64,000 nucleotides of DNA from Proteus terrae subsp. cibarius. Its GTDB lineage: Bacteria; Pseudomonadota; Gammaproteobacteria; Enterobacterales; Enterobacteriaceae. The DNA is taken from NCBI RefSeq assembly GCF_011045835.1, contig NZ_CP047349.1:558001-622000 (forward strand), read 5' to 3'. A model generated the notes under the pieces. The model ran no database searches. It was not told where the DNA came from and saw only the letters and a program-made list of their open reading frames with translations. The translations under genes were made by a program, and so were the position numbers. Below, piece by piece: positions 1-11,065 of the stretch; positions within the stretch are counted from its first letter, which is position 1; every line of letters starts with the position of its first letter.

Positions 1-345
1 ACCTTGCAGTGTATTTTCATCTGCTTTGATAACAACACTACGGCGTTGCTCTGGTGTGAGTTTGGTTAGCGTGAGCCATGTATCATCAATATTTTTCTGA
101 TGCAGTTGAGGGTCTGTAATTAATGTTTCTAACCCAATATAGGCTCTAATAACATCTAAAGATGCCAACCCTTGAGCGTCATCAATCACTTTTTGAAATT
201 GTTTCATCTCCATTTCTGCTTTTGCAGCGGGAGTGAGAGGTTGTTCTTGTTGCCCCGTCAGGGTACAACCTGACATAATCAGCGCAGAGAGTATCGCAGT
301 ATAGGATAAACCTGTTTTAAAACGCACAAAAATTGAGGAAAGCAT
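1..345 (-). CDS. lpoA: LpoA, penicillin-binding protein activator lipoprotein (N-terminal part only)
   Basis: The first 115 codons of a gene that runs off the left edge. LpoA is an outer-membrane lipoprotein that reaches through the periplasm to activate the peptidoglycan synthase PBP1A. The start at 345 gives a basic N-terminus, a hydrophobic stretch and a lipobox ending MSGC, followed by helical sequence rich in Q, K and E as expected for the N-terminal TPR-like domain. It is divergent from rsmI, the same arrangement as in E. coli, and this synteny supports the identification. The C-terminal domain that contacts PBP1A lies outside the window. Confidence 0.85.
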   Translation of the reverse strand, partial: MLSSIFVRFKTGLSYTAILSALIMSGCTLTGQQEQPLTPAAKAEMEMKQFQKVIDDAQGLASLDVIRAYIGLETLITDPQLHQKNIDDTWLTLTKLTPEQRRSVVIKADENTLQG

Positions 346-406
346 ACTGTACCCAGTGATGTTTTATAATTATGCTCAATTTTAAATCGGTCATTCGGAA
401 TAAACA

Positions 407-1285
407 ATGAATCAACCTAATCGAGCAGCGGTAACGACATCCACACTGTACATAGTACCCACACCTATTGGTAATCTGGGCGATATCACCCAGCGGGCAC
501 TTGATGTGCTGTCTCATGTCGATTTAATTGCTGCAGAAGATACCCGTCATACAGGGCTTCTATTACAGCACTTTGCCATTAACGCACGTTTGTATGCGTT
601 ACATGATCATAATGAACAGCAAAAAGCAGATCAATTAATTAGCAAATTACAGCAGGGGCTAAGTATCGCATTAGTCTCTGATGCAGGTACACCATTAATT
701 AACGATCCTGGCTATCATTTAGTCAATCAATGTCGTAAGAATGGCATAAATGTCGTGCCATTACCCGGCGCTTGTGCTGCTATTACTGCACTGTCTGCGG
801 CAGGGCTTCCATCAGATCGTTTCTGTTACGAAGGCTTTTTACCTGCAAAAACAAAAAGTCGTCAAGACTGTTTACGGTCATTATCAGAAGAGCCTCGTAC
901 ATTGATTTTTTATGAATCAACACACCGGCTGTTAGATAGTTTAGCTGATATGGTGACAGTTTGGGGGGAAGATCGCTACGTAGTATTAGCGAGAGAGCTC
1001 ACAAAAACGTGGGAAACTATTCAAGGTATGCCTGTTGGTGAATTACTTAAATGGGTTCTTGAAGACGAAAACCGCCGTAAAGGTGAAATGGTATTAATTG
1101 TTGAGGGTTATGAAAAACCCGTTGATGACGATTTTTCTCCTGAAGTATTACGGACATTGGCGATTTTACAAAAAGAGTTACCACTGAAAAAAGCAGCCGC
1201 AGTCACTGCAGAAATTTATGGTGTGAAGAAAAATGCACTCTATAAGCATGTCATTGAGCAAAATGGTGAAGCTCAAGACGAGTAA
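407..1285 (+). CDS. rsmI: RsmI, 16S rRNA 2'-O-ribose C1402 methyltransferase
   Basis: Uses SAM to methylate the ribose of C1402 in the decoding centre of 16S rRNA. The 292-aa length fits the family. The tetrapyrrole-methylase-type fold is shown by the N-terminal [14 protein letters not shown] motif, AAEDTRHTG, the [12 protein letters not shown] loop and [12 protein letters not shown]. The C-terminal GVKKNALYK segment is also typical of RsmI. It is divergent from lpoA, with about 60 bp between the two starts, and is followed closely by rnpB, which has its own promoter. No oddities seen. Confidence 0.97.
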   Translation: MNQPNRAAVTTSTLYIVPTPIGNLGDITQRALDVLSHVDLIAAEDTRHTGLLLQHFAINARLYALHDHNEQQKADQLISKLQQGLSIALVSDAGTPLINDPGYHLVNQCRKNGINVVPLPGACAAITALSAAGLPSDRFCYEGFLPAKTKSRQDCLRSLSEEPRTLIFYESTHRLLDSLADMVTVWGEDRYVVLARELTKTWETIQGMPVGELLKWVLEDENRRKGEMVLIVEGYEKPVDDDFSPEVLRTLAILQKELPLKKAAAVTAEIYGVKKNALYKHVIEQNGEAQDE

Positions 1286-1308
1286 AGTGATTTTTTAGCT
1301 TCTTTTGC

Positions 1309-1337
1309 TATACATTTTCTACCAAAATCCCTATAAT
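1309..1337 (+). promoter_or_regulatory. Probable sigma-70 promoter of rnpB
   Basis: A TATAAT -10 element at 1332-1337 lies 17 bp downstream of a TATACA -35-like element at 1309-1314 (4 of 6 consensus bases). The -10 ends 9 bp before the expected 5' end of RNase P RNA at 1347, which fits initiation there. Confidence 0.75.
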
Positions 1338-1346
1338 CCGCACCCT

Positions 1347-1720
<374 letters not shown>

Positions 1721-1725
1721 CATAA

Positions 1726-1767
1726 AAAACCCTCGATTCACATTGTGTGTCGAGGGTTTTCTGTTTT
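1726..1767 (+). terminator. Rho-independent terminator of rnpB
   Basis: Perfect 11-bp stem, AAAACCCTCGA at 1726-1736 pairing with TCGAGGGTTTT at 1750-1760, followed by a T-rich tail. Lying just before the convergent yhaK end, it may work in both directions. Confidence 0.9.
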
Positions 1768-1788
1768 TAAGTCCATCTAAATTGATTA

Positions 1789-2493
1789 TCACGAGATAAT
1801 ATCAATAAATAAACCACGAAATTCAGCCGAGCTTTTCAATGTAATATTATGGCTATCTTGAATAAATGCCCCATCACCACACTGAATTTGCCCATTTTCT
1901 TGTGTTGATGTTTGCAAATAGGTGCCACCTTTTATGGATTGCAAAAAGCCTTTCTGCCCTTTTATTGGTAGTGTAATTTCATCACCTGCTTGCAAATGAA
2001 TATGATAAAGCCAGATGGTTTGCCTTAATATTAGCGAGCCATCATCACCGGTAGGTGAGGCTAATAATTGATATTTTAAATTTTCATCTAATACCAATTT
2101 TTGTGAGGCTACACTTTCTTGTTGTGGACACGCATTTAGCCACAATTGAATACGAGTTAATGGTGTATCAGGACTACTGTTTTTCTCTATATACGTATCA
2201 GTATTATGCGGTGAAATAAGTAAGCACTCATTTTTTTTTGCCGTCACTGTACGTCCCATATTATCAAGGTATGTTGCTTCCCCTTGAAGAATAAGATTAA
2301 CCACATCCACATGAGGATAAGTCTTTGCTTTAAACTCAGAATTTGGGGCAAGCACTTCTTGGTTGAGCACTCTTAGCGTGCCATAGTCTAAAAAATGAGG
2401 GTCAAAGTAGTGGCCAAAGGAAAATGTGTAGCGAGCTTGTAGCCAACCATAATCCGCTTTACCACACTGTTGTGCTGTTCTGTATTTTATCAT
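1789..2493 (-). CDS. yhaK: YhaK, pirin-like bicupin protein
   Basis: Member of the pirin-related bicupin family. E. coli YhaK is described as a redox-sensitive bicupin of unclear physiological role. The start at 2493 (MIKYRTAQQCG) matches the family N-terminus; an upstream in-frame start at 2532 would add 13 unsupported residues. The first cupin contains YGWLQARYTFSFGHYFDP and YPHVDVVNLILQGEA. Near the C-terminus are LQSIKGG and CGDGAFI. The encoded protein is 234 aa. It is divergent from the LysR gene yhaJ, as in E. coli, so YhaJ may control it (inference). Confidence 0.9.
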   Translation of the reverse strand: MIKYRTAQQCGKADYGWLQARYTFSFGHYFDPHFLDYGTLRVLNQEVLAPNSEFKAKTYPHVDVVNLILQGEATYLDNMGRTVTAKKNECLLISPHNTDTYIEKNSSPDTPLTRIQLWLNACPQQESVASQKLVLDENLKYQLLASPTGDDGSLILRQTIWLYHIHLQAGDEITLPIKGQKGFLQSIKGGTYLQTSTQENGQIQCGDGAFIQDSHNITLKSSAEFRGLFIDIIS

Positions 2494-2606
2494 GGCGGTA
2501 TTTTTCGAGTAGATTATCAATATATTTATCATAGAGGTATGGACTGTCTATTGTTAGCAAGTTAATCTGGTGCCCATAATCAAATTATTTGATAGAGATA
2601 AGTATA

Positions 2607-3509
2607 ATGAGTAAAGACAAAGCAATTACGTTGGAATCTTTACGAGTCATGGATGCCATTGATCGTAGAGGGAGTTTTGCAGCTGCGGCCGATGAACTAA
2701 ATCGAGTTCCATCGGCACTCAGTTATACCATGCAGAAATTAGAAGAAGATTTAGATGTTGTTCTTTTTGACCGTTCTGGCCATAGAACTAAATTTACTAA
2801 TGTTGGCCGAATGCTTCTTGATAGAGGGCGCATATTACTTGAGGCTGCTGATAAATTAACCTCAGATGCTGAAGCCTTAGCAAGAGGTTGGGAGCCACAT
2901 ATCACTATTGTTTGTGAAGCGCTTACCCCAGCATCTCGACTTTTTCCTTTGGTCGATAAATTAGCTGAAAAATCCAATACCCAACTCTCTTTAGTAACAG
3001 AAGTATTAGCGGGTGCATGGGAAAGCTTAGAAAGCGGTAAATGTGATATTGTGATTTCACCTGATATGCATTTTCGCACTTCATCTGAAATCAATTTTCG
3101 CCCTTTATACAATACCACTAGCGTTTATGTTGCCAGCCCAGATCACCCCATTCATAACGAGCCTGAGCCATTAGCAGAAGAAACTCGCTTAAAATATCGG
3201 GGTATTGCGATTGCAGATACCGCAAGAGAACGCCCTGTGTTGACAGTATTGTTGTTAGATAAACAGCGCCGTTTAACGGTCAGTTCTATTGAAGATAAAC
3301 GCAGAGCGTTAATCGCAGGTTTAGGTGTGGCGACAATGCCGATTGATTTAATTGAAGATGATATTAAAGAAGGGCGTTTACGTGTTGTTGGCCCTGAATA
3401 TCATCATGAAAATAATATTATTATGGCATGGCGCAGAGATAGCATGGGTGAAGCTAAATCGTGGTGTCTACGTGAAATACCTAAACTCTTTGCGAGCGAT
3501 AAAAAATAA
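2607..3509 (+). CDS. yhaJ: YhaJ, LysR-type transcriptional regulator
   Basis: LysR-family DNA-binding regulator of 300 aa. The start at 2607 (MSKDKAITLESLRVMDAI) aligns with the E. coli protein; six codons upstream are open but not conserved. The N-terminal winged helix-turn-helix covers residues 10-65 (RRGSFAAAADELNRVPSALS, FDRSGHRTKFT), followed by a periplasmic-binding-protein-like effector domain and the conserved C-terminal WCLREIPKLF. In E. coli, YhaJ has been reported to respond to aromatic nitro-compound products and to affect type III secretion; whether that holds here is unknown. It faces yhaK divergently across about 113 bp. Confidence 0.92.
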   Translation: MSKDKAITLESLRVMDAIDRRGSFAAAADELNRVPSALSYTMQKLEEDLDVVLFDRSGHRTKFTNVGRMLLDRGRILLEAADKLTSDAEALARGWEPHITIVCEALTPASRLFPLVDKLAEKSNTQLSLVTEVLAGAWESLESGKCDIVISPDMHFRTSSEINFRPLYNTTSVYVASPDHPIHNEPEPLAEETRLKYRGIAIADTARERPVLTVLLLDKQRRLTVSSIEDKRRALIAGLGVATMPIDLIEDDIKEGRLRVVGPEYHHENNIIMAWRRDSMGEAKSWCLREIPKLFASDKK

Positions 3510-3554
3510 TCAAAACAAATATAAATAATGAGTTAGTTTTATTTTAAGCAAACA

Positions 3555-3580
3555 AAAAAGATCCCCTAGAGGATCTTTTT
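3555..3580. terminator. Bidirectional terminator between yhaJ and yqjF
   Basis: Stem AAAAAGATCC (3555-3564) pairs with GGATCTTTTT (3571-3580) around a 6-nt loop. A-tract and T-tract flank it, so it can end both convergent genes. Confidence 0.85.
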
Positions 3581-3597
3581 TATTTCAGAACTCGTTA

Positions 3598-3990
3598 TTA
3601 CCAATTTTTATTGAAAATACGATCTAAGCTCCATTTACCTGGGCCTGTAACAACCAGTAATAAATATCCGCCTGCAATTGTCATGTTTTTCATAAACATT
3701 AATTGGTTCATGCCTTCAGCAAAATTACTGTGGAACAGTAATGCGGTTAAGAGAGTAAAGACCGCAGTAAAAATTGCTGTAGTGCGAGTTAAGAAACCAA
3801 ATAAGATTGCTAATCCACCACCTAATTCTAATAAAATGGTTAGTGGTAATAAGAAACCGGGAACACCCATTGCTTGCATATATTGTTGTGTACCTTCGTA
3901 GCCACCAATTTTTCCGTAGCCTGCGCTGATAAATAAAATCGGCATTAAAATACGGGCAATTAATAACGCAATGTCTTCAAATTTTTTCAT
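3598..3990 (-). CDS. yqjF: YqjF, DoxX-family inner-membrane protein
   Basis: Small four-helix membrane protein of the DoxX/quinol-oxidase-subunit-like family, 130 aa. Visible features are an N-terminal IALLIARILMPILFISAGYGKI helix, the PLTILLELGGGLAILFGF helix with conserved Glu and GG, a third helix around TAIFTAVFTLLTALLF, and the C-terminal GPGKWSLDRI signature. E. coli YqjF has the same position at the end of the yqjDEK-yqjF cluster. Its substrate is not established. A gap of 184 bp separates it from yqjK, so it may have its own promoter. Confidence 0.88.
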   Translation of the reverse strand: MKKFEDIALLIARILMPILFISAGYGKIGGYEGTQQYMQAMGVPGFLLPLTILLELGGGLAILFGFLTRTTAIFTAVFTLLTALLFHSNFAEGMNQLMFMKNMTIAGGYLLLVVTGPGKWSLDRIFNKNW

Positions 3991-4174
3991 GATGTTTATT
4001 CCTAATTAAACTCTATTATCTGCAATGTATATCTGTTTATATTTGTATTTTCGTTGGTTAATTTTCTATTTTTAGAATTAATAACCACGGCTACGGTGTG
4101 AGATATACAATAATAGGAAATTGAAAAAGAGGATATTAAGAAGAATTAACATTCTTAGACAAAAAAATTGATGT

Positions 4175-4480
4175 TCAATCTGAGTTTTTTTTGAAGGACT
4201 TCTGTATTGTCCGAATTAAGCCAATTGCACCGATAGCGCGTTGTCCTAATCGTATGATTTTTTTAGGGTGTTTAATACTGTAAAGAGAAATAAAACTAGC
4301 GCCTACTAAAAATGCAGGTTTTAATGAGACTAAAATCCGCCACGCTTTATCATAAGGCTCTGTCACATCAAGCCAAGCTTGCGTGCTTTGCCCTAAATCG
4401 GAGCGCTGTTGCTGAATTTTATTCAACAACAGCTTTTTACGTCTTGCGAGGATTGCTTGCTTATTTTGTCTGTTCATCAT
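4175..4480 (-). CDS. yqjK: YqjK-like protein
   Basis: 101-aa basic protein, recognised mainly by position after yqjE and by its very basic N-terminus (residues 1-30 rich in K, R and Q), a mid-region with PYDKAWRILVSLKPAFLVGASFISLYSIKHP and a basic C-terminal tail. One possible membrane segment lies around residues 52-66. Its start codon overlaps the end of yqjE by 20 bp, which points to translational coupling. Function unknown. Confidence 0.8.
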   Translation of the reverse strand: MMNRQNKQAILARRKKLLLNKIQQQRSDLGQSTQAWLDVTEPYDKAWRILVSLKPAFLVGASFISLYSIKHPKKIIRLGQRAIGAIGLIRTIQKSFKKNSD

Positions 4481-4871
4481 GATATTGCTCCAAAAGACGT
4501 TTATCTAATTCCAATTGCTGGCGAGTGTCTCCTAACAATGTGGAATTTCGCGCTTTTCTTAATGTCATGATGGCACCAATCAGTGCACAGAAAAGTAAAG
4601 TAGCGGTTGTGATAGCTAACGCATAGACTCGGTATTCAGGTGGAATAACCCAAAATAGCAGTATAAGTAAACTCATTAAGCCAAAGGCGGTGAGCAACAA
4701 GGTAACACCAGCCATTAAAATAAGCTGGATCAGGGTAGTTTTTTCTTCTTCCAGTTCAATGGCGATTAGCCGTAGGCGAGTTTCGACCATGCCTATCACG
4801 ATGGCACCAATTTTACTGAGAGAATTCAGAACCCCGGATGCGGGGCCCTGTGGTCTTTGAGTATCACTCAT
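4461..4871 (-). CDS. yqjE: YqjE, putative holin-superfamily membrane protein
   Basis: 136-aa protein of the YqjE / phage-holin superfamily III-like group. An N-terminal amphipathic part contains VETRLRLIAIELEEEKT, followed by two hydrophobic helices at roughly residues 47-72 and 77-103 separated by a short PPEYR turn, then a charged helical tail (LGDTRQQLELDKRLLEQYHDEQ). It sits between yqjD (6-bp gap) and yqjK (20-bp overlap) in a tight three-gene operon. The molecular role is unknown. Confidence 0.88.
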   Translation of the reverse strand: MSDTQRPQGPASGVLNSLSKIGAIVIGMVETRLRLIAIELEEEKTTLIQLILMAGVTLLLTAFGLMSLLILLFWVIPPEYRVYALAITTATLLFCALIGAIMTLRKARNSTLLGDTRQQLELDKRLLEQYHDEQTK

Positions 4872-4877
4872 TATAAA

Positions 4878-5183
4878 TTAGCGTTTTGCCAGTAGAACAC
4901 CAAGAACAACACCAACGGCCGCACCAATACCGACACCTGTCCATGGATTTTCACGAACATAGTTATCTGCTTTTCCGGCGATTTCTTTGGTGTTATCAAC
5001 AATTTCTCGACCCGCATCGCTAAGTTTTTCACGAGAGCCTTTTATCGCCGATTCTGCTTTTGCACGCAGGCTTTGGATTTCTTCTTTGGATTTATCTGCA
5101 GAGGAGTTCAGCACTTCTTCTAGAGTATCAGCAAGAGATTTCAATTCACTACGCAGATCTTCATTTGAACGTTGATGAGACAT
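4878..5183 (-). CDS. yqjD: YqjD, tail-anchored ElaB/YqjD/YgaM (DUF883) family protein
   Basis: 101-aa protein with a charged, coiled-coil-prone N-terminal region (LKSLADTLEEVLNSSADKSK) and a single C-terminal membrane anchor VGIGAAVGVVLGVLLAKR with the small-residue glycine pattern typical of the family. In E. coli, YqjD is an inner-membrane protein that binds ribosomes in stationary phase; conservation of that role here is an inference. It is the first gene of yqjD-yqjE-yqjK. A good AGGAG ribosome site lies before the start. Confidence 0.9.
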   Translation of the reverse strand: MSHQRSNEDLRSELKSLADTLEEVLNSSADKSKEEIQSLRAKAESAIKGSREKLSDAGREIVDNTKEIAGKADNYVRENPWTGVGIGAAVGVVLGVLLAKR

Positions 5184-5353
5184 AATTCACTCCTTTAATA
5201 GAGATAGACATGATACTTATAACAATAGACTAATTTTACCGCTTAATGAAATTAAATAATGACTTATTGGTAAAAAAAAGAGATAAATCTTAATAGATAT
5301 CCGCAGTTAAAAGAATGAGAGGGTGTTAAGGCGAGTGTATAGCGAAATAAAAT

Positions 5354-5386
5354 AAAGGCCTGTTCAATTGAATGAAACAGGCCTTT
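5354..5386. terminator. Terminator downstream of yqjA
   Basis: Stem AAAGGCCTGTT (5354-5364) pairs with AACAGGCCTTT (5376-5386). It lies about 60 bp past the yqjA stop on the minus strand, followed by A/T-rich sequence. Confidence 0.85.
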
Positions 5387-5446
5387 GTTATTTTTTCTTA
5401 CTGCTTTTTATGGTAGTCGGAATATCTTGATATTATTTGATAGATC

Positions 5447-6106
5447 TTACGCTTTCGTTTTTTTCTTTTTAATTACAACCCAGATACTACCAATTAATCC
5501 TATAACTAATAGGCAAACAGGTAATAGCATAAGGATATTCATTAAATGGTGTTCGTACTGACGAAATAGTGGGCTATTACCTAATATATAACCCAATGTG
5601 GTCAGTATACCGACCCATAAAAGTCCACTTAACCAATTGAAAATCTGAAAGCGAGTATTATTCAATCCAGCAAGGCCGGCAATTGTTGGCAACAATGTTC
5701 TAACGAACGCTAAAAAGCGACCAATAAGTAATGCAGCTAAACCATGACGATGAAAAAGTCCATGTGCGCGCTGGTGATAATGTTCTGGTAGATGTGAAAG
5801 CCAACTACGTACTAATTTCGTATTTCCAAGCCATCGTCCTTGAAGATAGCCCAACCAACAACCTAGGCTTGCTCCTGCAGTCAAAATAAGTAAAGTCAAT
5901 GGAAAATCCATTGTATCTTTAGCAATTAACACGCCCACTAAAATTAATAAGCTATCTCCTGGTAAGAAAGCAGCGGGCAATACTCCGTTTTCTAGGAATA
6001 GTATGGTGAATAATAAAATGTAGATAATCCATATTAATGAAGGATTAGCTAAGGTTTCGTAATCTTGATGCCATAGCGCCAAGAATAGCTCTCTTACGAT
6101 TTCCAT
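5447..6106 (-). CDS. yqjA: YqjA, DedA-family membrane protein
   Basis: 219-aa DedA (SNARE-associated) family protein. E. coli YqjA supports membrane homeostasis, drug tolerance and growth at alkaline pH, probably by proton-coupled transport. The family signature is plain: LENGVLPAAFLPGDSLLILVG with the acidic residue before NG, then GRWLGN, a long hydrophilic part, and FLAFVRTLLPTIAGLAGL with the conserved Arg. Terminal membrane helices and a lysine-rich tail follow. In E. coli mzrA and yqjC lie between yqjA and yqjD; here that space is only 263 bp and shows neither. Confidence 0.93.
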   Translation of the reverse strand: MEIVRELFLALWHQDYETLANPSLIWIIYILLFTILFLENGVLPAAFLPGDSLLILVGVLIAKDTMDFPLTLLILTAGASLGCWLGYLQGRWLGNTKLVRSWLSHLPEHYHQRAHGLFHRHGLAALLIGRFLAFVRTLLPTIAGLAGLNNTRFQIFNWLSGLLWVGILTTLGYILGNSPLFRQYEHHLMNILMLLPVCLLVIGLIGSIWVVIKKKKTKA

Positions 6107-6842
6107 ATAAAAGGCTTCCTAAAACTGAGTCATTTGGGGGTAAATATAAAATCAATAGGTGTTGTAATCTATTTACCCGTTTTCTACTTCATAGGGTCTA
6201 TTTTTCATTGTTTAAAACAGCAACACTCTAACAAAATCAGGAAAAACTAGACAGAAAATTTTTCAACTGGATGACGACACCACTTACGCATGGATATTGG
6301 ATCGTGAAAAATAGACATCTAACCTCTTTTTGAGTTCAGAATAGAGAGTTTTTTAAAATAAAACCTTAAGAAAATGAATATTATCAAAAGGTATTCTCTA
6401 TTTTATAGAGATCATAAAAGATAAATTTTTAATATTAATTGAGAGAAAATAAAACGTTATCTTGTTTATATTGCTCATCTTTTTTTGTTTGTTATTTATT
6501 CAAAATAAGGGTGTTTAGAGCGGATAGTTGTTAGTGATAATGTTAATAAAAAAGACCGTCAGTTGATTAAAAAAAACAAAAAGAAGAAAAATAAAATAAA
6601 AAATAAGTAAGATAGCTACGTATAACTTACTGATAATAATAATTTCTTTCATTTCATGTTGGTATACTAAAAAGAACAAAATCCTATTATGATCACAGTT
6701 ATGTTATTTTATTGTTAACAAAAACGGTTAATGCTGTATATTTTGCATAATCAGCTTTTCAGCGCGATTCAATTCCTTATACTGGCATTGCAAACACTCA
6801 ATAATGCCTTTTTTAAATATTATTTTAAGTAATGGAATAGCT
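6107..6842. other. Non-coding AT-rich stretch between yqjA and sstT
   Basis: About 736 bp with no convincing gene. The only frame (minus strand near 6728-6961) overlaps the sstT start and has no family resemblance. E. coli carries ygjV, uxaCA, exuT and exuR in this interval; none is visible here. The sequence holds long A and T runs and must contain the divergent promoters of yqjA and sstT, but I see no consensus promoter or operator that I can support. Confidence 0.6.
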
Positions 6843-8096
6843 ATGGATAAACAACAATCCAGAGTCTTCAGCCTGTTTTTTAAGGGAAGTCTCGTCAAAC
6901 AAATACTCGTTGGTTTAGTCGCAGGGATCTTACTTGCTTGGTTAGCGCCAGAAGCTGCCAAGATGATGAGCTTACTAGGTACCCTGTTTATTAGCGCACT
7001 GAAAGCTGTAGCACCTATCTTAGTATGGGTACTGGTTATGGCTTCGATTGCTAATCACCGCCAAGGGCAAAAATCGAATATTCGCCCTGTATTAATTTTA
7101 TATCTGTTAGCAACGTTCTTTGCTGCATTAACCGCGGTTGTGGCAAGCTTTATGTTCCCATCCGTTTTAACGCTGGTTGTTAATGAATCACAACTGTCAC
7201 CACCTGAAAATATTGCTGAAGTCCTTAAAGGTGTATTAATTAATGTGGTTGCAAACCCTGTTGATGCACTTATTAATGGTAACTATATGGGCATTCTAGC
7301 GTGGTCTATCGGACTAGGCTTAGCATTACGCCATGCAAGTGATACTACTAAAGCTTTAACACAAGATTTAGCGGATGCAGTAACAAACCTAGTACGTGTT
7401 GTTATTCGTTTAGCCCCTATCGGTATTTTTGGTTTAGTGTCGTCAACTATCGCAACAACAGGTTTTGAAGCTTTATCTGGTTACTTGCATGTTCTTGTTG
7501 TGCTAATTGGCTGTATGTTGTTTGTAGCTTTAGTAGTGAATCCAATAATTGTATTTTGGAAAATTCGCAGTAACCCATATCCATTAGTCTTTGCCTGTTT
7601 GCGTGAAAGTGGTGTAACCGCCTTCTTTACGCGTAGTTCAGCTGCAAATATTCCTGTGAATATGGCTATGTGTCGTCGTATGAATTTAAATGAAGACACT
7701 TATTCTGTTTCCATCCCATTAGGTGCAACCATCAATATGGGGGGAGCTGCAATCACTATTACTATTTTGACACTCGCGGCTGTAAACACTCTGGGGATGC
7801 CTGTTGATATCCCAACTGCGCTGTTATTAAGCCTAGTTGCTGCAATTTGTGCCTGTGGTGCATCAGGAGTTGCTGGAGGATCATTACTATTAATTCCATT
7901 AGCTTGTAGCATGTTTGGTATTAGTAATGATATTGCAATGCAAGTTGTTGCTGTTGGAGTCATGATTGGTGTGTTGCAAGATTCAGCAGAAACTGCATTA
8001 AATTCAGCAACAGATGTTCTTTTTACTGCAACAGTCTGTATTGCTGAAGATAATCGTATTTCAGATAATCCATTAACTGAAAAAAATAATGGGTAA
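6843..8096 (+). CDS. sstT: SstT, Na+/serine-threonine symporter
   Basis: Inner-membrane sodium-coupled serine and threonine importer of the DAACS (glutamate transporter-like) family. The start at 6843 ([20 protein letters not shown]) aligns with E. coli; 13 extra upstream codons are open but unsupported. It encodes 417 aa. Signature segments include [35 protein letters not shown], the serine-rich [13 protein letters not shown] loop (HP1), [14 protein letters not shown] and the [16 protein letters not shown]2 region. A terminator follows directly, so it is probably transcribed alone. Confidence 0.96.
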   Translation: MDKQQSRVFSLFFKGSLVKQILVGLVAGILLAWLAPEAAKMMSLLGTLFISALKAVAPILVWVLVMASIANHRQGQKSNIRPVLILYLLATFFAALTAVVASFMFPSVLTLVVNESQLSPPENIAEVLKGVLINVVANPVDALINGNYMGILAWSIGLGLALRHASDTTKALTQDLADAVTNLVRVVIRLAPIGIFGLVSSTIATTGFEALSGYLHVLVVLIGCMLFVALVVNPIIVFWKIRSNPYPLVFACLRESGVTAFFTRSSAANIPVNMAMCRRMNLNEDTYSVSIPLGATINMGGAAITITILTLAAVNTLGMPVDIPTALLLSLVAAICACGASGVAGGSLLLIPLACSMFGISNDIAMQVVAVGVMIGVLQDSAETALNSATDVLFTATVCIAEDNRISDNPLTEKNNG

Positions 8097-8156
8097 AAAG
8101 GGTAGGTAGTAAGACAGGAAGATGCTGTAAAAATAATAATCAATAATAAAAAATAG

Positions 8157-8179
8157 AACCCCACATTTATGTGGGGTTT
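8157..8179 (+). terminator. Terminator after sstT
   Basis: Stem AACCCCACA (8157-8165) pairs with TGTGGGGTT from 8170, loop TTTA, then a T-rich tail. fadH converges from the right, so it may be shared. Confidence 0.9.
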
Positions 8180-8210
8180 CTTTTTGTCATTTTATCATCA
8201 TGTTAACGGT

Positions 8211-10241
<2,031 letters not shown>

Positions 10242-10498
10242 TTAGACTGGTCAGATGAGATATCTATAGCATAACGAGAAGTCGGTGATTAAGAGTTCAT
10301 TATGTTAATAAGTTGTGATCTTAATCATGGAAAAGGTGAATAGCACGTTATAAAGCAATAATAATCTAAGTGATTACTTAATGAGAACAAATAGTGATAA
10401 TAAAAATCACACTCATTCATAATATTTCATCATATAATGTAGTGTACCTATTAATACGTATTAAAAATACACATCACTATTTTCAATTTGGAGACGTT

Positions 10499-10915
10499 AT
10501 GATTAATAAATTTAATCAACTTGTTGACTGTTCTGACTTGGGTAAACTTGTATTACGTGTTTCTCTTGGCGTTTTAATGTTATTACATGGGCTTCATAAA
10601 ATGGAACCGGGTGGATTAGCTGGTATTCAGGGGATGTTGGCTAATTTTAATCTACCCGCCTTTATTGCTTACGGTACCGTGATTGGGGAGGTGGTTGCAC
10701 CTATATTACTGATTATCGGTCTGTTTACTCGTGCGTCAGCACTTGTTTTAGCAGGTACAATGTTTGTTGCTGTCTTGATGGTTCACTCTGGTGATTTATT
10801 TGCATTAAACCCTAAAACAGGGGGATGGGCACCAGAAAGCGCTGGCTTTTACCTATTTGCTGCGATTGCGGTGATGTTTTTAGGTAGTGGTCGTTTTGCA
10901 GTGAAAAAAGATTAA
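10499..10915 (+). CDS. DoxX-family membrane protein
   Basis: 138-aa four-helix membrane protein of the DoxX family. The start at 10499 is chosen because GGAGA precedes it at a good distance and the 35 codons upstream are low-complexity and unsupported. Helix 1 holds LRVSLGVLMLLHGLHKM with the conserved His-Gly-x2-Lys pattern, helix 2 holds IGEVVAPILLIIGLFTRASA, helix 3 contains VAVLMVHS, and helix 4 is FYLFAAIAVMFLGSG. It is not the YqjF paralogue at 3598-3990, being clearly different in sequence. Substrate and partners are unknown. It precedes the Fus-like locus but is on the opposite strand. Confidence 0.8.
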   Translation: MINKFNQLVDCSDLGKLVLRVSLGVLMLLHGLHKMEPGGLAGIQGMLANFNLPAFIAYGTVIGEVVAPILLIIGLFTRASALVLAGTMFVAVLMVHSGDLFALNPKTGGWAPESAGFYLFAAIAVMFLGSGRFAVKKD

Positions 10916-10975
10916 TAAATTTAATAGTCAATAAAATTGAATATCATTGCTATAACTTGATTAAAATAGATGAAT

Positions 10976-11020
10976 AAACGCCCAGTTCTCATGCTATATG
11001 CAGACTTGATCTGGGCGTTT
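10976..11020. terminator. Bidirectional terminator between the DoxX gene and pqqL
   Basis: Stem AAACGCCCAG (10976-10985) pairs perfectly with CTGGGCGTTT (11011-11020). The 25-nt loop is unusually long. T runs follow on the plus strand and A runs precede. Confidence 0.75.
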
Positions 11021-11065
11021 TATTTTAAGTGACTTTATGGCTTATCGGTTTAACCTAAGTTATTT

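Noticed and set aside
5293..5307. 15-bp sequence AATAGATATCCGCAG shared with about 44287-44301
   Set aside because: One or two matches of this length are expected by chance in 64 kb; flanks are unrelated and no element boundary is seen.
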